DNA from: Nocardia kruczakiae NBRC 101016
GTDB taxonomy: Bacteria; Actinomycetota; Actinomycetes; Mycobacteriales; Mycobacteriaceae
Assembly (NCBI RefSeq): GCF_001612965.1
Contig: NZ_BDBL01000002.1
Span: 1 to 64,000 of the forward strand
Length of the DNA stretch: 64,000 bases
Reading direction: 5' to 3'
Part shown: positions 44,100-53,377 of the stretch, one piece after another
Layout of the letters: the number at the start of each line of letters is the position of its first letter
Numbering within the stretch: position 1 is the stretch's first letter
Notes under the pieces: model-generated
Told to the model about the DNA's origin: nothing
Databases searched by the model: none
Seen by the model: the letters and a program-made list of their open reading frames with translations, nothing else
Program-made: the position numbers and the translations under genes

Positions 44100-45803
44100 A
44101 TGACTGATCGGGAATACGACGTGGTGGTGGTCGGCAGCGGCGCCGCCGGGATGACCGCCGCCCTCGCCGCCGCGCACCACGGACTGCGCGCGGTGCTCAT
44201 CGAGAAGGCCGCGCACTACGGCGGTTCGACCGCGCGTAGTGGTGGCGGTGTGTGGATCCCGGGCAACAAGGCGCTCAAGGCGTCCGGCCGGCCCGACGAC
44301 CGGGAGGAGGCCCGCCGCTACCTGCACAGCATCATCGGTGACGTGGTGCCGAAGGAGAAGATCGACACCTACATCGACCGCGGTGCCGAGGCGTTCGACT
44401 TCGTCCTCGATCACTCTCCGCTGAAGATGACCTGGGTTCCCGGCTATTCCGACTACCACCCCGAGGCCCCCGGCGGCCTGGGCTCCGGCCGCTCCTGCGA
44501 GCCGAAGCCGTTCAACCTGAAGGTGCTCGGCGCCGAGGCCGCGAATCTGGAACCGCCCTACGCCAAGGCCCCACTCAACGTCGTCGTCATGCAGACCGAC
44601 TTCGTGCGCCTCAACCTCATCAAGCGGCATCCGAAGGGCATGATGCGCGCCATGCGGGTCGGCGCCCGCACCTACCTGGCGAAATTCACCGGCAAGCAGA
44701 TCGTGGGCATGGGCCAGGCCATCATCGCGGCCATGCGCAAGGGCCTGCAGGACGCGAACGTCCCGGTGCTGCTCAACACTCCTCTGACCAAGCTGATCAC
44801 CGAAGACGGCCGGGTCGTCGGCGTCGAGGCGACCGTCGACGGCGAGCCGACGATCTTCAAGGCCCGCTACGGCGTGGTCCTGGGCACCGGCGGTTTCGAG
44901 CACAACGCCGAGATGCGCGAGCAGTACCAGCGCAAGCCCATCACCACCGAGTGGACCACGGGCGCGGCGGCCAACACCGGTGACGGCATCCGGGCCGGTA
45001 TGGAGGTCGGCGGCGATATCGGGTTCATGGAGGACTCCTGGTGGGGGCCGACCATTTTCAAGGGTGGCAAGCCGTGGTTCGCACTGGCCGAGCGCAATCT
45101 GCCCGGCGCGATCATGGTGAACGCCGACGGTAAGCGATTCGGTAATGAGTCCGCTCCTTACGTCGAGGCCGTGCACACCATGTACGGCGGTAAATGGGGT
45201 CAGGGTGACGGTCCGGGCGAGAACATCCCCGCCTGGCTGGTGTTCGACCAGCGCTACCGCAACCGCTACATCTTCGCCGGGCTGCAGCCGGGCCAGCGCT
45301 TTCCGTCCCGCTGGATGGAAAACGACAACATCGTCAAGGCCGACACCCTCGAGGAGCTGGCCCAGCGGATCGGCGTGCCGGCGGACAATCTCGCCGCCAC
45401 CGTCGCCCGTTTCAACGCCTTCGCGGAGAAGGGCGTCGACGAGGACTTCGGCCGCGGCAAGAGCCACTACGACCGCTACTACGGCGATCCGACCGTGAAG
45501 CCGAATCCGTGCCTGGCGGCCCTGGTGCAGGGCCCGTTCTACGCCGCCAAGATCGTGCCCGGCGACCTGGGCACCAAGGGCGGTCTGGTCACCGACACCG
45601 CCGCGCGGGTGCTGCGCGCGGACGGCAGCGTGATCGAGGGTCTCTACGCCTCCGGCAACTCCTCGACCCCGGTCATGGGCCACACCTACGCCGGTCCCGG
45701 CGCGACCATCGGGCCCGCGCTGACCTTCGGCTATCTGGCGGTCATGGATATCGTCGAGAAGGCGCGCGCGGAGAAGGCTCCCACCGGCGCGGCGAGCAAG
45801 TAG
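44100..45803 (+). CDS. kstD: KstD, 3-ketosteroid delta1-dehydrogenase
   Basis: A 567-residue flavoprotein. FAD-binding VVVGSGAAGMTAALAAAHHG near 9, GGSTARSGGGVWIPGN near 43, FEHNAEMREQYQ near 265 and the C-terminal second FAD motif GLYASGNSSTPVMGHTYAGPGATIGPALTFG near 515. Removes the 1a,2b hydrogens of 3-keto-4-ene steroids, producing the 1,4-diene that KshA hydroxylates. The ATG has no ribosome site and directly follows the KstR box, pointing to a leaderless transcript. Homologous to Rv3537 and divergent from hsaE. Confidence 0.94.
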   Translation: MTDREYDVVVVGSGAAGMTAALAAAHHGLRAVLIEKAAHYGGSTARSGGGVWIPGNKALKASGRPDDREEARRYLHSIIGDVVPKEKIDTYIDRGAEAFDFVLDHSPLKMTWVPGYSDYHPEAPGGLGSGRSCEPKPFNLKVLGAEAANLEPPYAKAPLNVVVMQTDFVRLNLIKRHPKGMMRAMRVGARTYLAKFTGKQIVGMGQAIIAAMRKGLQDANVPVLLNTPLTKLITEDGRVVGVEATVDGEPTIFKARYGVVLGTGGFEHNAEMREQYQRKPITTEWTTGAAANTGDGIRAGMEVGGDIGFMEDSWWGPTIFKGGKPWFALAERNLPGAIMVNADGKRFGNESAPYVEAVHTMYGGKWGQGDGPGENIPAWLVFDQRYRNRYIFAGLQPGQRFPSRWMENDNIVKADTLEELAQRIGVPADNLAATVARFNAFAEKGVDEDFGRGKSHYDRYYGDPTVKPNPCLAALVQGPFYAAKIVPGDLGTKGGLVTDTAARVLRADGSVIEGLYASGNSSTPVMGHTYAGPGATIGPALTFGYLAVMDIVEKARAEKAPTGAASK

Positions 45804-45902
45804 GCAGGCACCGGTGAGCGGGACCCGCAGCGAGGGCCCGGGCCGATCCCGGCACCATGGGAGCGGTCCGGCCACCCGCGGCGGCGTCCGCGACACCACT
45901 GT

Positions 45903-45954
45903 CGATCGAGGGTGGTCCGGCCGATCGGATCGGATCCGGCGACACCCTCGATCG
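45903..45954 (+). other. Stem-loop between kstD and hsd4B
   Basis: CGATCGAGGGTG (45903-45914) and CACCCTCGATCG (45943-45954) form a 12-bp perfect stem with a 28-nt loop in the 186-bp intercistronic gap. It could be a partial terminator or RNA-processing site. Confidence 0.6.
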
Positions 45955-45989
45955 GGACCCGTGATACGTCGGCGAACAAGGAACACACA

Positions 45990-46853
45990 ATGCCTATCGA
46001 CCTGAAAACCGCTCTCGGAGCGGAACTTCCGAGCCAGGAGTTCTCCTGGACGCCCTCGGATGTGCAGCTGTACCACCTGGGCCTGAGCGCCGGTACCCGC
46101 TGGACCGATCCGGGCGAACTGCGATACCTGGACGACAAGCAGCCGCAAGTGCTGCCGACCTTCGCCACCGTCGCGCCGACGATGCGGCTCACCGATCCGC
46201 CGAAGGTGAGCTATCCCGGTGTGGAGATCGAACTGGCCAAGGTGGTGCACGGCAGCCAGGAGATCATCGTGCACCGCCCGATCCCCGCCGAGGGGAAGGC
46301 CACCGCGACCGGGCGCGTCACCGAGCTGTGGGACAAGGGTTCGGCAGCGGTGCTCACGCGGGAACTGACCATCGTCGGATCCGACGGCGAGCCACTGTGG
46401 ACCGACATCTCCTCCATCTTCGCCAAGGGTGAGGGCGGGTTCGGTGGTGAGCGCGGCCCGAGCTCCAAGGCCGTACTGCCCGACCGGGCGCCGGATTTCG
46501 AGGTCCTCACGCCGACGCTGCCGCAGCAGGCGCTGCTGTACCGCATGTGCGGTGACCGCAACCCGTTGCATTCGGATCCCGAATTCGCCCGTGCCGCGGG
46601 CTTTCCCGACCCGATCCTGCACGGCCTGTGCACCTACGGCCTGGTCTGCAAGACCGCCACCGACACCGTGCTGGACTCGGACGCGAGCCGGGTGACCGGC
46701 TTCCGGGCGCGATTCGCCGGCGTGCTGTATCCGGGCGAGACGATCCGGTCGCGGATCTGGCGCGAGGGCGACGAGCTCGTCATCGGCGCGACCGTGGTCG
46801 AACGCGAGGACGCCCCGGTACTGAGCGACGTGCGGCTGAGCTTCACCGCCTGA
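45990..46853 (+). CDS. hsd4B: Hsd4B-type 2-enoyl-CoA hydratase (MaoC family)
   Basis: A 287-residue double-hotdog R-specific enoyl-CoA hydratase. The hydratase-2 motif is in the C-terminal half, YRMCGDRNPLHSDPEFARAAGFPDPILHG near 183-212, with catalytic Asp and His. The N-terminal half (TRWTDPGELRYLDDKQPQVLPTFATV) is the degenerate hotdog. It matches Rv3538, placed after kstD, and is thought to hydrate enoyl-CoA intermediates in sterol side-chain beta-oxidation. Start ATG 45990. Confidence 0.85.
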   Translation: MPIDLKTALGAELPSQEFSWTPSDVQLYHLGLSAGTRWTDPGELRYLDDKQPQVLPTFATVAPTMRLTDPPKVSYPGVEIELAKVVHGSQEIIVHRPIPAEGKATATGRVTELWDKGSAAVLTRELTIVGSDGEPLWTDISSIFAKGEGGFGGERGPSSKAVLPDRAPDFEVLTPTLPQQALLYRMCGDRNPLHSDPEFARAAGFPDPILHGLCTYGLVCKTATDTVLDSDASRVTGFRARFAGVLYPGETIRSRIWREGDELVIGATVVEREDAPVLSDVRLSFTA

Positions 46854-46880
46854 TCGGCGCGACTCGCCACCGAACGAAGA

Positions 46881-46911
46881 ACCGCCCGACCGGCAGTGCC
46901 GGTCGGGCGGT
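46881..46911. terminator. Terminator after hsd4B
   Basis: A 13-bp perfect stem ACCGCCCGACCGG/CCGGTCGGGCGGT with a 5-nt loop, 27 bp past the stop. It also faces the leftward microprotein gene. Confidence 0.87.
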
Positions 46912-46957
46912 GTCGTCTATCCCGGTTCGCTGATGTTCCGGGCGGGGCCTGTCGGCG

Positions 46958-47035
46958 TCAGTCCGGGAAGCCGGTGGCGAACAGGCCGGCGATCGCGACG
47001 GAACAGATGACGGCGATGATCGGGATAATCCACAT
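46958..47035 (-). CDS. Possible 25-residue single-pass membrane microprotein
   Basis: An ATG at 47035 opens MWIIPIIAVICSVAIAGLFA and ends TGFPD then stop: one hydrophobic helix, 25 residues. No good ribosome site is visible (CTGATGGC). It lies between the hsd4B terminator and the moxR3 operon's last gene, in a gap otherwise without genes. Such short Trp/Ile helices are common actinobacterial unannotated membrane peptides. Evidence is composition only. Confidence 0.4.
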   Translation of the reverse strand: MWIIPIIAVICSVAIAGLFATGFPD

Positions 47036-47051
47036 GCCATCAGACTACAAG

Positions 47052-47084
47052 GCGTAGTAGGAAACCACGACATCGCGTAGTAGG
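47052..47084. promoter_or_regulatory. Direct repeats upstream of the microprotein
   Basis: GCGTAGTAGG occurs at 47052-47061 and 47075-47084 (23-bp period), and GACTAC lies adjacent at 47043. It may be a regulator site; unassigned. Confidence 0.35.
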
Positions 47085-47123
47085 GCAAACACCCTGGTTG
47101 TGGGGTATATCACGCTCGGCCGA

Positions 47124-47573
47124 CTACGTCGGTTCCGCTGCATCCGGGGCGTCGTCGCGCCCGGTCAGTCCCTGCACGATCGCCGCGTACAACACGACGA
47201 CCAGCACCGGGGCCAACAGCGGCAGCCACGCCAGCCGTCCCGGAATCAGCGTCGCCAGCACCGCCGCCGCCGCGAATCCGAGCGCCCCGACAACCGATGG
47301 CAATGTGGTGGGAACCACACCGGCCGGGGCGTGCAGCGTGGCGGTGTTGAGCAGATAGGTGGTCGCCACCAGACCCGTCCCGGCGGCGGCCAGCGCACCG
47401 GTATCGGCCCATGCCAACGCGCCGAGGGCGACCAGCACCGCCACCACGGCTACCGTGCGGAACCGCCAGCCGACGACCACCGCGACGAAAACCGGAATCG
47501 CGGCCCACGGCAGCACGATGCCGACCGCGGTGGTCAGCAGCAGCCCGGACAGTACGGCCAGAAATCTCGTCAT
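47124..47573 (-). CDS. Integral membrane protein, Rv3162c-like
   Basis: A 149-residue membrane protein with about five hydrophobic segments (FLAVLSGLLLTTAVGIVL, AIPVFVAVVVGW, VAVVAVLVALGALAWA, ALGFAAAAVLATL, LLAPVLVVVLYAAIVQGL). It ends in an acidic tail. ATG 47573 forms an ATGA overlap with the DUF58 gene. Last gene of the five-gene moxR3-type operon; its position matches M. tuberculosis Rv3162c. Function unknown; probably part of the membrane complex of this operon. Confidence 0.83.
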   Translation of the reverse strand: MTRFLAVLSGLLLTTAVGIVLPWAAIPVFVAVVVGWRFRTVAVVAVLVALGALAWADTGALAAAGTGLVATTYLLNTATLHAPAGVVPTTLPSVVGALGFAAAAVLATLIPGRLAWLPLLAPVLVVVLYAAIVQGLTGRDDAPDAAEPT

Positions 47574-48840
47574 CGCTTCACCCGCACCATGCGCCGATGG
47601 TCGGGCAGCAGCCGCATCGCCTGGTCGAGGCGGGCGCCGTCGGGCCAGGCCACGATATCCACTCCGACGGTGCCCATATCGCGATACATCGCGGTGCGTT
47701 CCAACTGCCACATCCGGGCCAGCGTCGGATCCAGGCCGTCCTTGAACGGCGTGCCGCGCAGCACGTCGACGACCACCACGGCATGGCCGCGCTTGCGCAG
47801 ATCGATGAGGGCCAGCGCGAATTCGGTGTCGAGCAGGGTCGAGAACGCGACCACGATCGCGCCGATCGGCACGGCCGTATGCGGGGCCAGCGTGCCGACA
47901 TTCGGGATGTGCTCGTCGCCGACGCCGAGCACCGTGTCGACGATGCGATAGAACTGGCGCCGCCCGATATCGGGCCGCAGCCAGCGCGGCGCGCGGCCCA
48001 GGCACACCACGGCGGTGCGGTCGCCCGCCTGCAGCGCGGTCTGCGCGACCTGCGCGGCACCGCGCACGGTCAGCTCCATCGAATCCGAGGCGGGGCCCGG
48101 AGCCTGCAGCGAAGTATCCACCAGCACAACGACATCCGCGGCCCGGTTGGTGAGCCGCTCGGTGACGTAGAGGCGGCCGCGGCGGGCGCTCACCGGCCAG
48201 TTGACTATGCGCAACTGATCGCCGGGCGCATAGGCGCGGATATCGGCGTACTCCACGCCGGGTCCGTGCCTGCGGGTCAGGTGAGTGCCGATCCGTTCCG
48301 GAAGTTCGGTGCGCGGCAACCGCATTCGCTGCGGGTCGGCGATCGGGTACACGTACACCTCGCCGGCCGCGACACTCGCGGACGCCTGGGCCAGGCCCGC
48401 CGGGCTCAACGCCGTCAGCCGGACCGTCACCGGATAGCGGCCCCAGCGCTGGGTCGACAGCGCCAGCCGCAGACCGGCCGGCGCGGGCCCGGAATCGGAG
48501 GACTCCTCGACCCGCAGCTCCAGCCCGCTCGCCTCCTCGGGACGGCAGCGCAGCAGCGCGTGCCCATGTTCGACGAACGCGGCGACCGGCAGCTCGACCT
48601 CCTCGGATTCGAAGCAGCGCAGAACCCCGCCGCCGTCGACCTGAACCCTGGTGCGCGACAACTGGATCGGCGCGGTGGCCAGCACGCCCAGCATCGGCGC
48701 GGCGAACACCGCCAGCTGCCACCGATCCAGCATGATCGCCGGCACCAGCGCGACCGCGGCGGCGACCGCCAGCATGTACACCAGTGGCGCGGGCCGCCAG
48801 CGCAGATCGACCTCGCTCGCCGAGGTGGTGTCGCGATGTC

Positions 48841-48844
<4 letters not shown>
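47570..48844 (-). CDS. DUF58 (von Willebrand A-like) membrane protein, Rv3163c-like
   Basis: A 424-residue protein. Two N-terminal TM helices (LVYMLAVAAAVALVPAIML, WQLAVFAAPMLGVLATA) are followed by a beta-rich region and the DUF58 core, RRHGPGVEYADIRAYAPGDQLRIVNW near 205-230, then a vWA-like domain with a MIDAS-type DTSLQ (VVVLVDTSLQAPGPASD) and SDSMELTVR. ATG 48844 overlaps moxR3 by ATGA. DUF58 proteins pair with MoxR ATPases in chaperone-type assembly of other complexes. Confidence 0.9.
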
Positions 48845-49803
<959 letters not shown>

Positions 49804-49851
49804 ATCCGATCTCGCATCAGTTCCAACCCATTTCACATGTCGGCAAGCTGC

Positions 49852-50355
49852 TCACATGCTCTGCAAGCGACGTAGAATCTCGTCGAGCGCGGCCCGCCCG
49901 GGCGCACGCGTGGTCTGATCACGCGGCGACGAATTGGCCGGATCCACCCAGCGCCACAGTTCCGGACCGAACTGCAGCCGTCCGGCGGCCTCGGTGGCCT
50001 TGCGGTTCTTCGCGATCCGATGACCGCTGGACAGTTCGAACTCCTTGGCCAGCAGCGGGCGCAGATAGCGATCCCAGTCGGCCCGGGTGCCGTCGGCGCG
50101 GGTCGCCAGCATCTGTGCCCGCGCGTGCCAGCGGCTCAGCATTTCGGCCGGGCCGTTCTCGAAGTCGTGATCGTCGGCGTCGGCACGGTCCCGCGCCCGG
50201 GAGCGCTCGACCAGCGACCACAGCAGCAGTGCCAGGGCGCCGAGCACCGGCACCCCGACCAGGATCGGCAACATCTCGCGCTGGTTGCTCAGGCCGACCA
50301 GCTCGATCAGCGCGATCATCGCCACCGCGCCGACCACGATCGTCATCCGGGTCAC
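49852..50355 (-). CDS. Membrane protein of the moxR3 operon, Rv3165c-like
   Basis: A 167-residue protein with two N-terminal TM helices (IVVGAVAMIALIELVGL and LPILVGVPVLGALALLLWSLV), then a cytosolic domain of charged helices (AEMLSRWHARAQMLATRAD, LLAKEFELSSGHRIAKNRKATEAAG). GTG 50355 makes a GTGA overlap with the DUF4129 gene, and the order matches M. tuberculosis Rv3166c-Rv3165c-moxR3. Unknown function; presumably a membrane scaffold. Confidence 0.85.
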   Translation of the reverse strand: MTRMTIVVGAVAMIALIELVGLSNQREMLPILVGVPVLGALALLLWSLVERSRARDRADADDHDFENGPAEMLSRWHARAQMLATRADGTRADWDRYLRPLLAKEFELSSGHRIAKNRKATEAAGRLQFGPELWRWVDPANSSPRDQTTRAPGRAALDEILRRLQSM

Positions 50356-51290
50356 AGCCGCGCCCCCTGCAGATCCGCCAGCACGATGCGCAGCAGCTGT
50401 TCGGCACGCATGCGCTGCCATTCCAGGATCGAATGCGGGCTGAACCGGGCCTCCTCGAACAGCGTCACCAGTTCGCGGGCCGAGGCGTCGTGCAGGACGC
50501 CGCGGTCGAAGGCGCGCGCCAGCACCTCCGAGGGGGTGTCCGAGACCAGGGGCGCCACCTCGCGGGCCTGCGCCAGACCGCTTTCCATCGCGACATAGCA
50601 GGCGATGATCGCGGCGCGCGCATCCTTTCCGGAGGCCATCATCGCGGCCAGGCCCATTTCGGCGACCTGTGCCAGCGAGACCGGCGCCTCGGCGGGTGCG
50701 GACACCGGCGGTACCGCCGCTGCCCCGCGGCCATCGCGAGCGCCGAAGGCCACCACGCCGAGACCGAGAATCGCGACCGCCACCAGCACCGCGGCGCACA
50801 CGCCCACGAACAGCAGAGCGTGGCCGCTCAACTCCGGGGCGCCGGAGAACGGCTGGGTGGTCGGCGGGGCGGTGGTTTCAGGCTGCTGTGCGGTAGCGGG
50901 CGGATTCGACCGCGGCGCGGGAGCTTCCTCGCGACCGCCGGCGAGCAGATATACCGCCCACACGATCGCGGTCAGCACGGCCGCGACGGCGGTGCCGATG
51001 AGGATCACGATCCCGAACCGGCTCAATCGGAACGGCTGCCGCTTGCGGTCGCGGTCGACCTCGGCCATCGCCAGCGGCGCGTGGTGCTGGCTGGTCAGTA
51101 CCCCGGCCAGCAGGATCACCACGGATACCAGCGACAGCACCGGCATGAGTGCCACCGTCACCGCCGAGGGCGGGGACGGGGCATGCGGACCACCGGTGCC
51201 CGGCAGGTATCCGCGCAGCGCGAAGACGACGCACGCCATCAATGCGATCAGCCCGATCGCGCGTGGTATCGCCGTTCTCACCCCGGCCAC
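50352..51290 (-). CDS. DUF4129 membrane protein, Rv3166c-like
   Basis: About 312 residues. Three to four TM segments in the N-terminal two thirds (IGLIALMACVVFALRGYL, AVTVALMPVLSLVSVVILLAGVL, FGIVILIGTAVAAVLTAIVWAVYLL, HALLFVGVCAAVLVAVAILGLGVVAF) separated by a Thr/Pro loop. The C-terminal DUF4129 domain has AAIIACYVAMESGLAQ, DTPSEVLARAFDRG and LFEEARFSPHSI. GTG 51290 follows GGGAGAGG; nearby GTG 51281 is possible. First gene of the operon; 51291-51519 upstream shows no clear regulatory element. Confidence 0.82.
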   Translation of the reverse strand: MAGVRTAIPRAIGLIALMACVVFALRGYLPGTGGPHAPSPPSAVTVALMPVLSLVSVVILLAGVLTSQHHAPLAMAEVDRDRKRQPFRLSRFGIVILIGTAVAAVLTAIVWAVYLLAGGREEAPAPRSNPPATAQQPETTAPPTTQPFSGAPELSGHALLFVGVCAAVLVAVAILGLGVVAFGARDGRGAAAVPPVSAPAEAPVSLAQVAEMGLAAMMASGKDARAAIIACYVAMESGLAQAREVAPLVSDTPSEVLARAFDRGVLHDASARELVTLFEEARFSPHSILEWQRMRAEQLLRIVLADLQGARL

Positions 51291-51519
51291 GGGCCTCTCC
51301 CAGAAAACATCCGAACTGCACAAACAGGCACATCGTTACATGCCGAACGGTCCGTGAGGAGGGAAATCGTGACACCGGACGGTGACCGATGCGGTCTATG
51401 CCCCTAGCCGCCAGTTGACAACCGGCGAAACTGTGACCGGGAACAGCAAATGACCTCGTCTCGGGCAGATCCGTCCAAACGAAGGCACTTCACTTCGGAA
51501 GACCCGCACGAGGGCTCGA

Positions 51520-52563
51520 TCACCGGCCTCCCGTCGACCCGGCCGGCTCGGCGACGCTCGCCGGGCGAGCGCCGGGCAACCGGCTCAGCCGGCTCGCGGT
51601 GCGCTCGAGATCCGGGGCGGCGGCGACGCCGCGGACCAACTCCGGCAGCGGAACCTCGGTGTAGAGGGTGAGGGGCAGATCGGCGTCGTAGAGCACGTCG
51701 ACGAGGTTGACGAAGCGCGTCACCGCATCGACCGGAACCCGGCGCAGCCGGGGCACCGCACACAGGACCCAGCGCCGGTAGGTATGGGTGAGGGTCAGAA
51801 AGTCGATGGCCGACAAGGGCTTCACGCAGATTTCGTCGAAATCGACGACCAGCAGGTCCGCCTCCGCGGCCCGCGCGCGCAGCAGGAGATGGGCGATCGG
51901 CACCGCGGCCGGCCGGTCGGTGCCGGGCCGGGGCCCGCGCACGTAGCGCCCGCTCGCGAATCCGGTCCGATCGTGGGCCCGGTCCCGGCACTCGCGCGCG
52001 CGGTAATCCTGCGGTCCGTCGACCGCGATCACGGCCAGATGGGTACGCAGCAGCGCGATGGCGGGTTCGAATTTCGCGTGCATCAGCGGATTGGGCAGGA
52101 GCTGCTCGGGCGGATAGTTCGAGGTCGCCGCCAGCACGATGCGGCGCGCGAACAGTGCCTGGAGCAGGCGGGTCAGCAGCATGGCGTCGCCGACGTCGTG
52201 GACGTGGAATTCGTCGAAACAGATCAGTTCGGTGTCGCCGAGCAGTGCGTCCAACGCGGCCGGCAGCGCGCCGGATTCGGCGAGCGCGGCATGGAGCCGG
52301 GCGAAGAACTGATGAAAGTGGAAGCGGCACTTACGTGTCGATTCCACTCGCTCGAAAAATTCGTCCATGAGCATCGTCTTGCCGCGGCCGGGACGGCCGT
52401 GCAGGTACACCCCGCGCGGGACGTGCCGCGCGAGTGCCACCGGCAGGGCGTGCGAACCGAGGCCACGCGGGAAAGTCCACCGGCGCCGGCCCAATCGCCG
52501 GGCCACCGCGTCCAGTGCCGCCGCGGCAGTGCGCTGATCGTCATCGAGAACCAGTCCGTCCAC
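51520..52563 (-). CDS. zapE: ZapE/AFG1-family ATPase
   Basis: A 347-residue P-loop ATPase of the AFG1/ZapE family. Walker A YLHGRPGRGKTMLMDEFF near 60, RFHFHQFFARLHAAL near 85, Walker B ELICFDEFHVHDVGDAMLLTRL near 120 and LAATSNYPPEQLLPN near 150. ZapE is linked to Z-ring dynamics in proteobacteria; in actinobacteria its role is less clear. GTG 52563 is best spaced from AGGAGG; GTG 52572 is adjacent. Divergent from the TetR gene across two tandem palindromes, implying joint control. The final 25 residues are Ala/Gly/Arg-rich. Confidence 0.88.
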   Translation of the reverse strand: MDGLVLDDDQRTAAAALDAVARRLGRRRWTFPRGLGSHALPVALARHVPRGVYLHGRPGRGKTMLMDEFFERVESTRKCRFHFHQFFARLHAALAESGALPAALDALLGDTELICFDEFHVHDVGDAMLLTRLLQALFARRIVLAATSNYPPEQLLPNPLMHAKFEPAIALLRTHLAVIAVDGPQDYRARECRDRAHDRTGFASGRYVRGPRPGTDRPAAVPIAHLLLRARAAEADLLVVDFDEICVKPLSAIDFLTLTHTYRRWVLCAVPRLRRVPVDAVTRFVNLVDVLYDADLPLTLYTEVPLPELVRGVAAAPDLERTASRLSRLPGARPASVAEPAGSTGGR

Positions 52564-52583
52564 GGTCTCCACCCTCCTGAGGG

Positions 52584-52619
52584 CTCTACGCCTGTAGAGC
52601 ACCTCTACACTTGTAGAGG
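52584..52619. promoter_or_regulatory. Tandem palindromic operators, zapE/TetR
   Basis: CTCTACGCCTGTAGAG (52584-52599) and CCTCTACACTTGTAGAGG (52602-52619) share CTCTAC-N4-GTAGAG, centres 19 bp apart, in the 87-bp divergent gap. Typical of a TetR dimer pair. Confidence 0.82.
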
Positions 52620-52650
52620 ATGATCCGGCACGAGACGAGAGAAGGTGACG

Positions 52651-53253
52651 ATGTCCACACGTCCGGCGGGTGAGGTGCGCGCAGCGGACCGGCGCGAGTT
52701 CATCGTCGGCACGGCGATCGACCTGATCGCCCGCGAGGGGCTGCGGGCGCTGACTCATCGGGCCCTCGATACCGAGGCCGGCCTTCCGCCGGGCTCGACC
52801 TCGTACTACTTCCGCACCAAACGCGCGTTGATCGAGGCCATCGTGGACGCGATCACCGAGCGGTCGCGTACCGATTTCCGCGCCGCCGACCTACCGGCCA
52901 CCGCCCCGGACGATATCGCCGCCGCGGTGGCCACATGGCTGGACGACCTACTGGCGCAACGCCGTAACCATCTGATCGCCCGCCACATGCTGATCACCGA
53001 CCTGCTCGGCGACCGCGAGCTCCACCCGCGTCTGGTCGCGAGCCTGTTCTCCCATCGGCACGCGCGTGAGCTGTTCCGCGCGCTCGGGGCCGTCGATCCC
53101 GATACGGCCGCAGCCGATTACATCGCCGTCATCGAGGGCTTGGTATTCGACCGATTCGCCGGTGCGCGAAGGGAATCGGCCGCCGGGACTCCGGACAGTG
53201 CCGAGCAGTTGGCCCGGCCGTTACGTGCAGTACTGCGTGCTGCGGTCGAGTAG
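52651..53253 (+). CDS. TetR-family regulator divergent from zapE
   Basis: A 200-residue TetR protein. The HTH is at residues 18-66 (IDLIAREGLRALTHRALDTEAGL then PPGSTSYYFRTKRALIEAIVD), with a C-terminal helical domain. The class with SxxSYYFxxKxAL recognition helix is often an autoregulator. ATG 52651 follows GAGAGAAGG. Two palindromes between it and zapE are its likely operator. The 3' end meets the third 67-bp element. Confidence 0.87.
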   Translation: MSTRPAGEVRAADRREFIVGTAIDLIAREGLRALTHRALDTEAGLPPGSTSYYFRTKRALIEAIVDAITERSRTDFRAADLPATAPDDIAAAVATWLDDLLAQRRNHLIARHMLITDLLGDRELHPRLVASLFSHRHARELFRALGAVDPDTAAADYIAVIEGLVFDRFAGARRESAAGTPDSAEQLARPLRAVLRAAVE

Positions 53254-53276
53254 GCGACGGCGTATGCCCTGAACTG

Positions 53277-53343
53277 ATCGTGCAAACCTCGGCGCTTTCG
53301 GCGGTTTTCCGTCGATTTCGCGGAGGTTTGCACGAAAAGTTCA
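53277..53343. repeat. 67-bp palindromic element, copy 3
   Basis: Begins ATCGTGCAAACCTCGGCG and ends AGGTTTGCACGAAAAGTTCA. The centre GGCGG-TTTT-CCGTC can form an inner hairpin. It lies between the convergent TetR and ltp2 genes with no other terminator visible. Confidence 0.85.
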
Positions 53344-53377
53344 CGCTCCGAGCAGACGTCCGGCCTCGGCCGGGACG

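Noticed and set aside
43731..46622. A 963-residue minus-strand frame spanning kstD and hsd4B
   Set aside because: It is antisense to KstD and Hsd4B, with His/Gly/Arg-rich translation and no domain.
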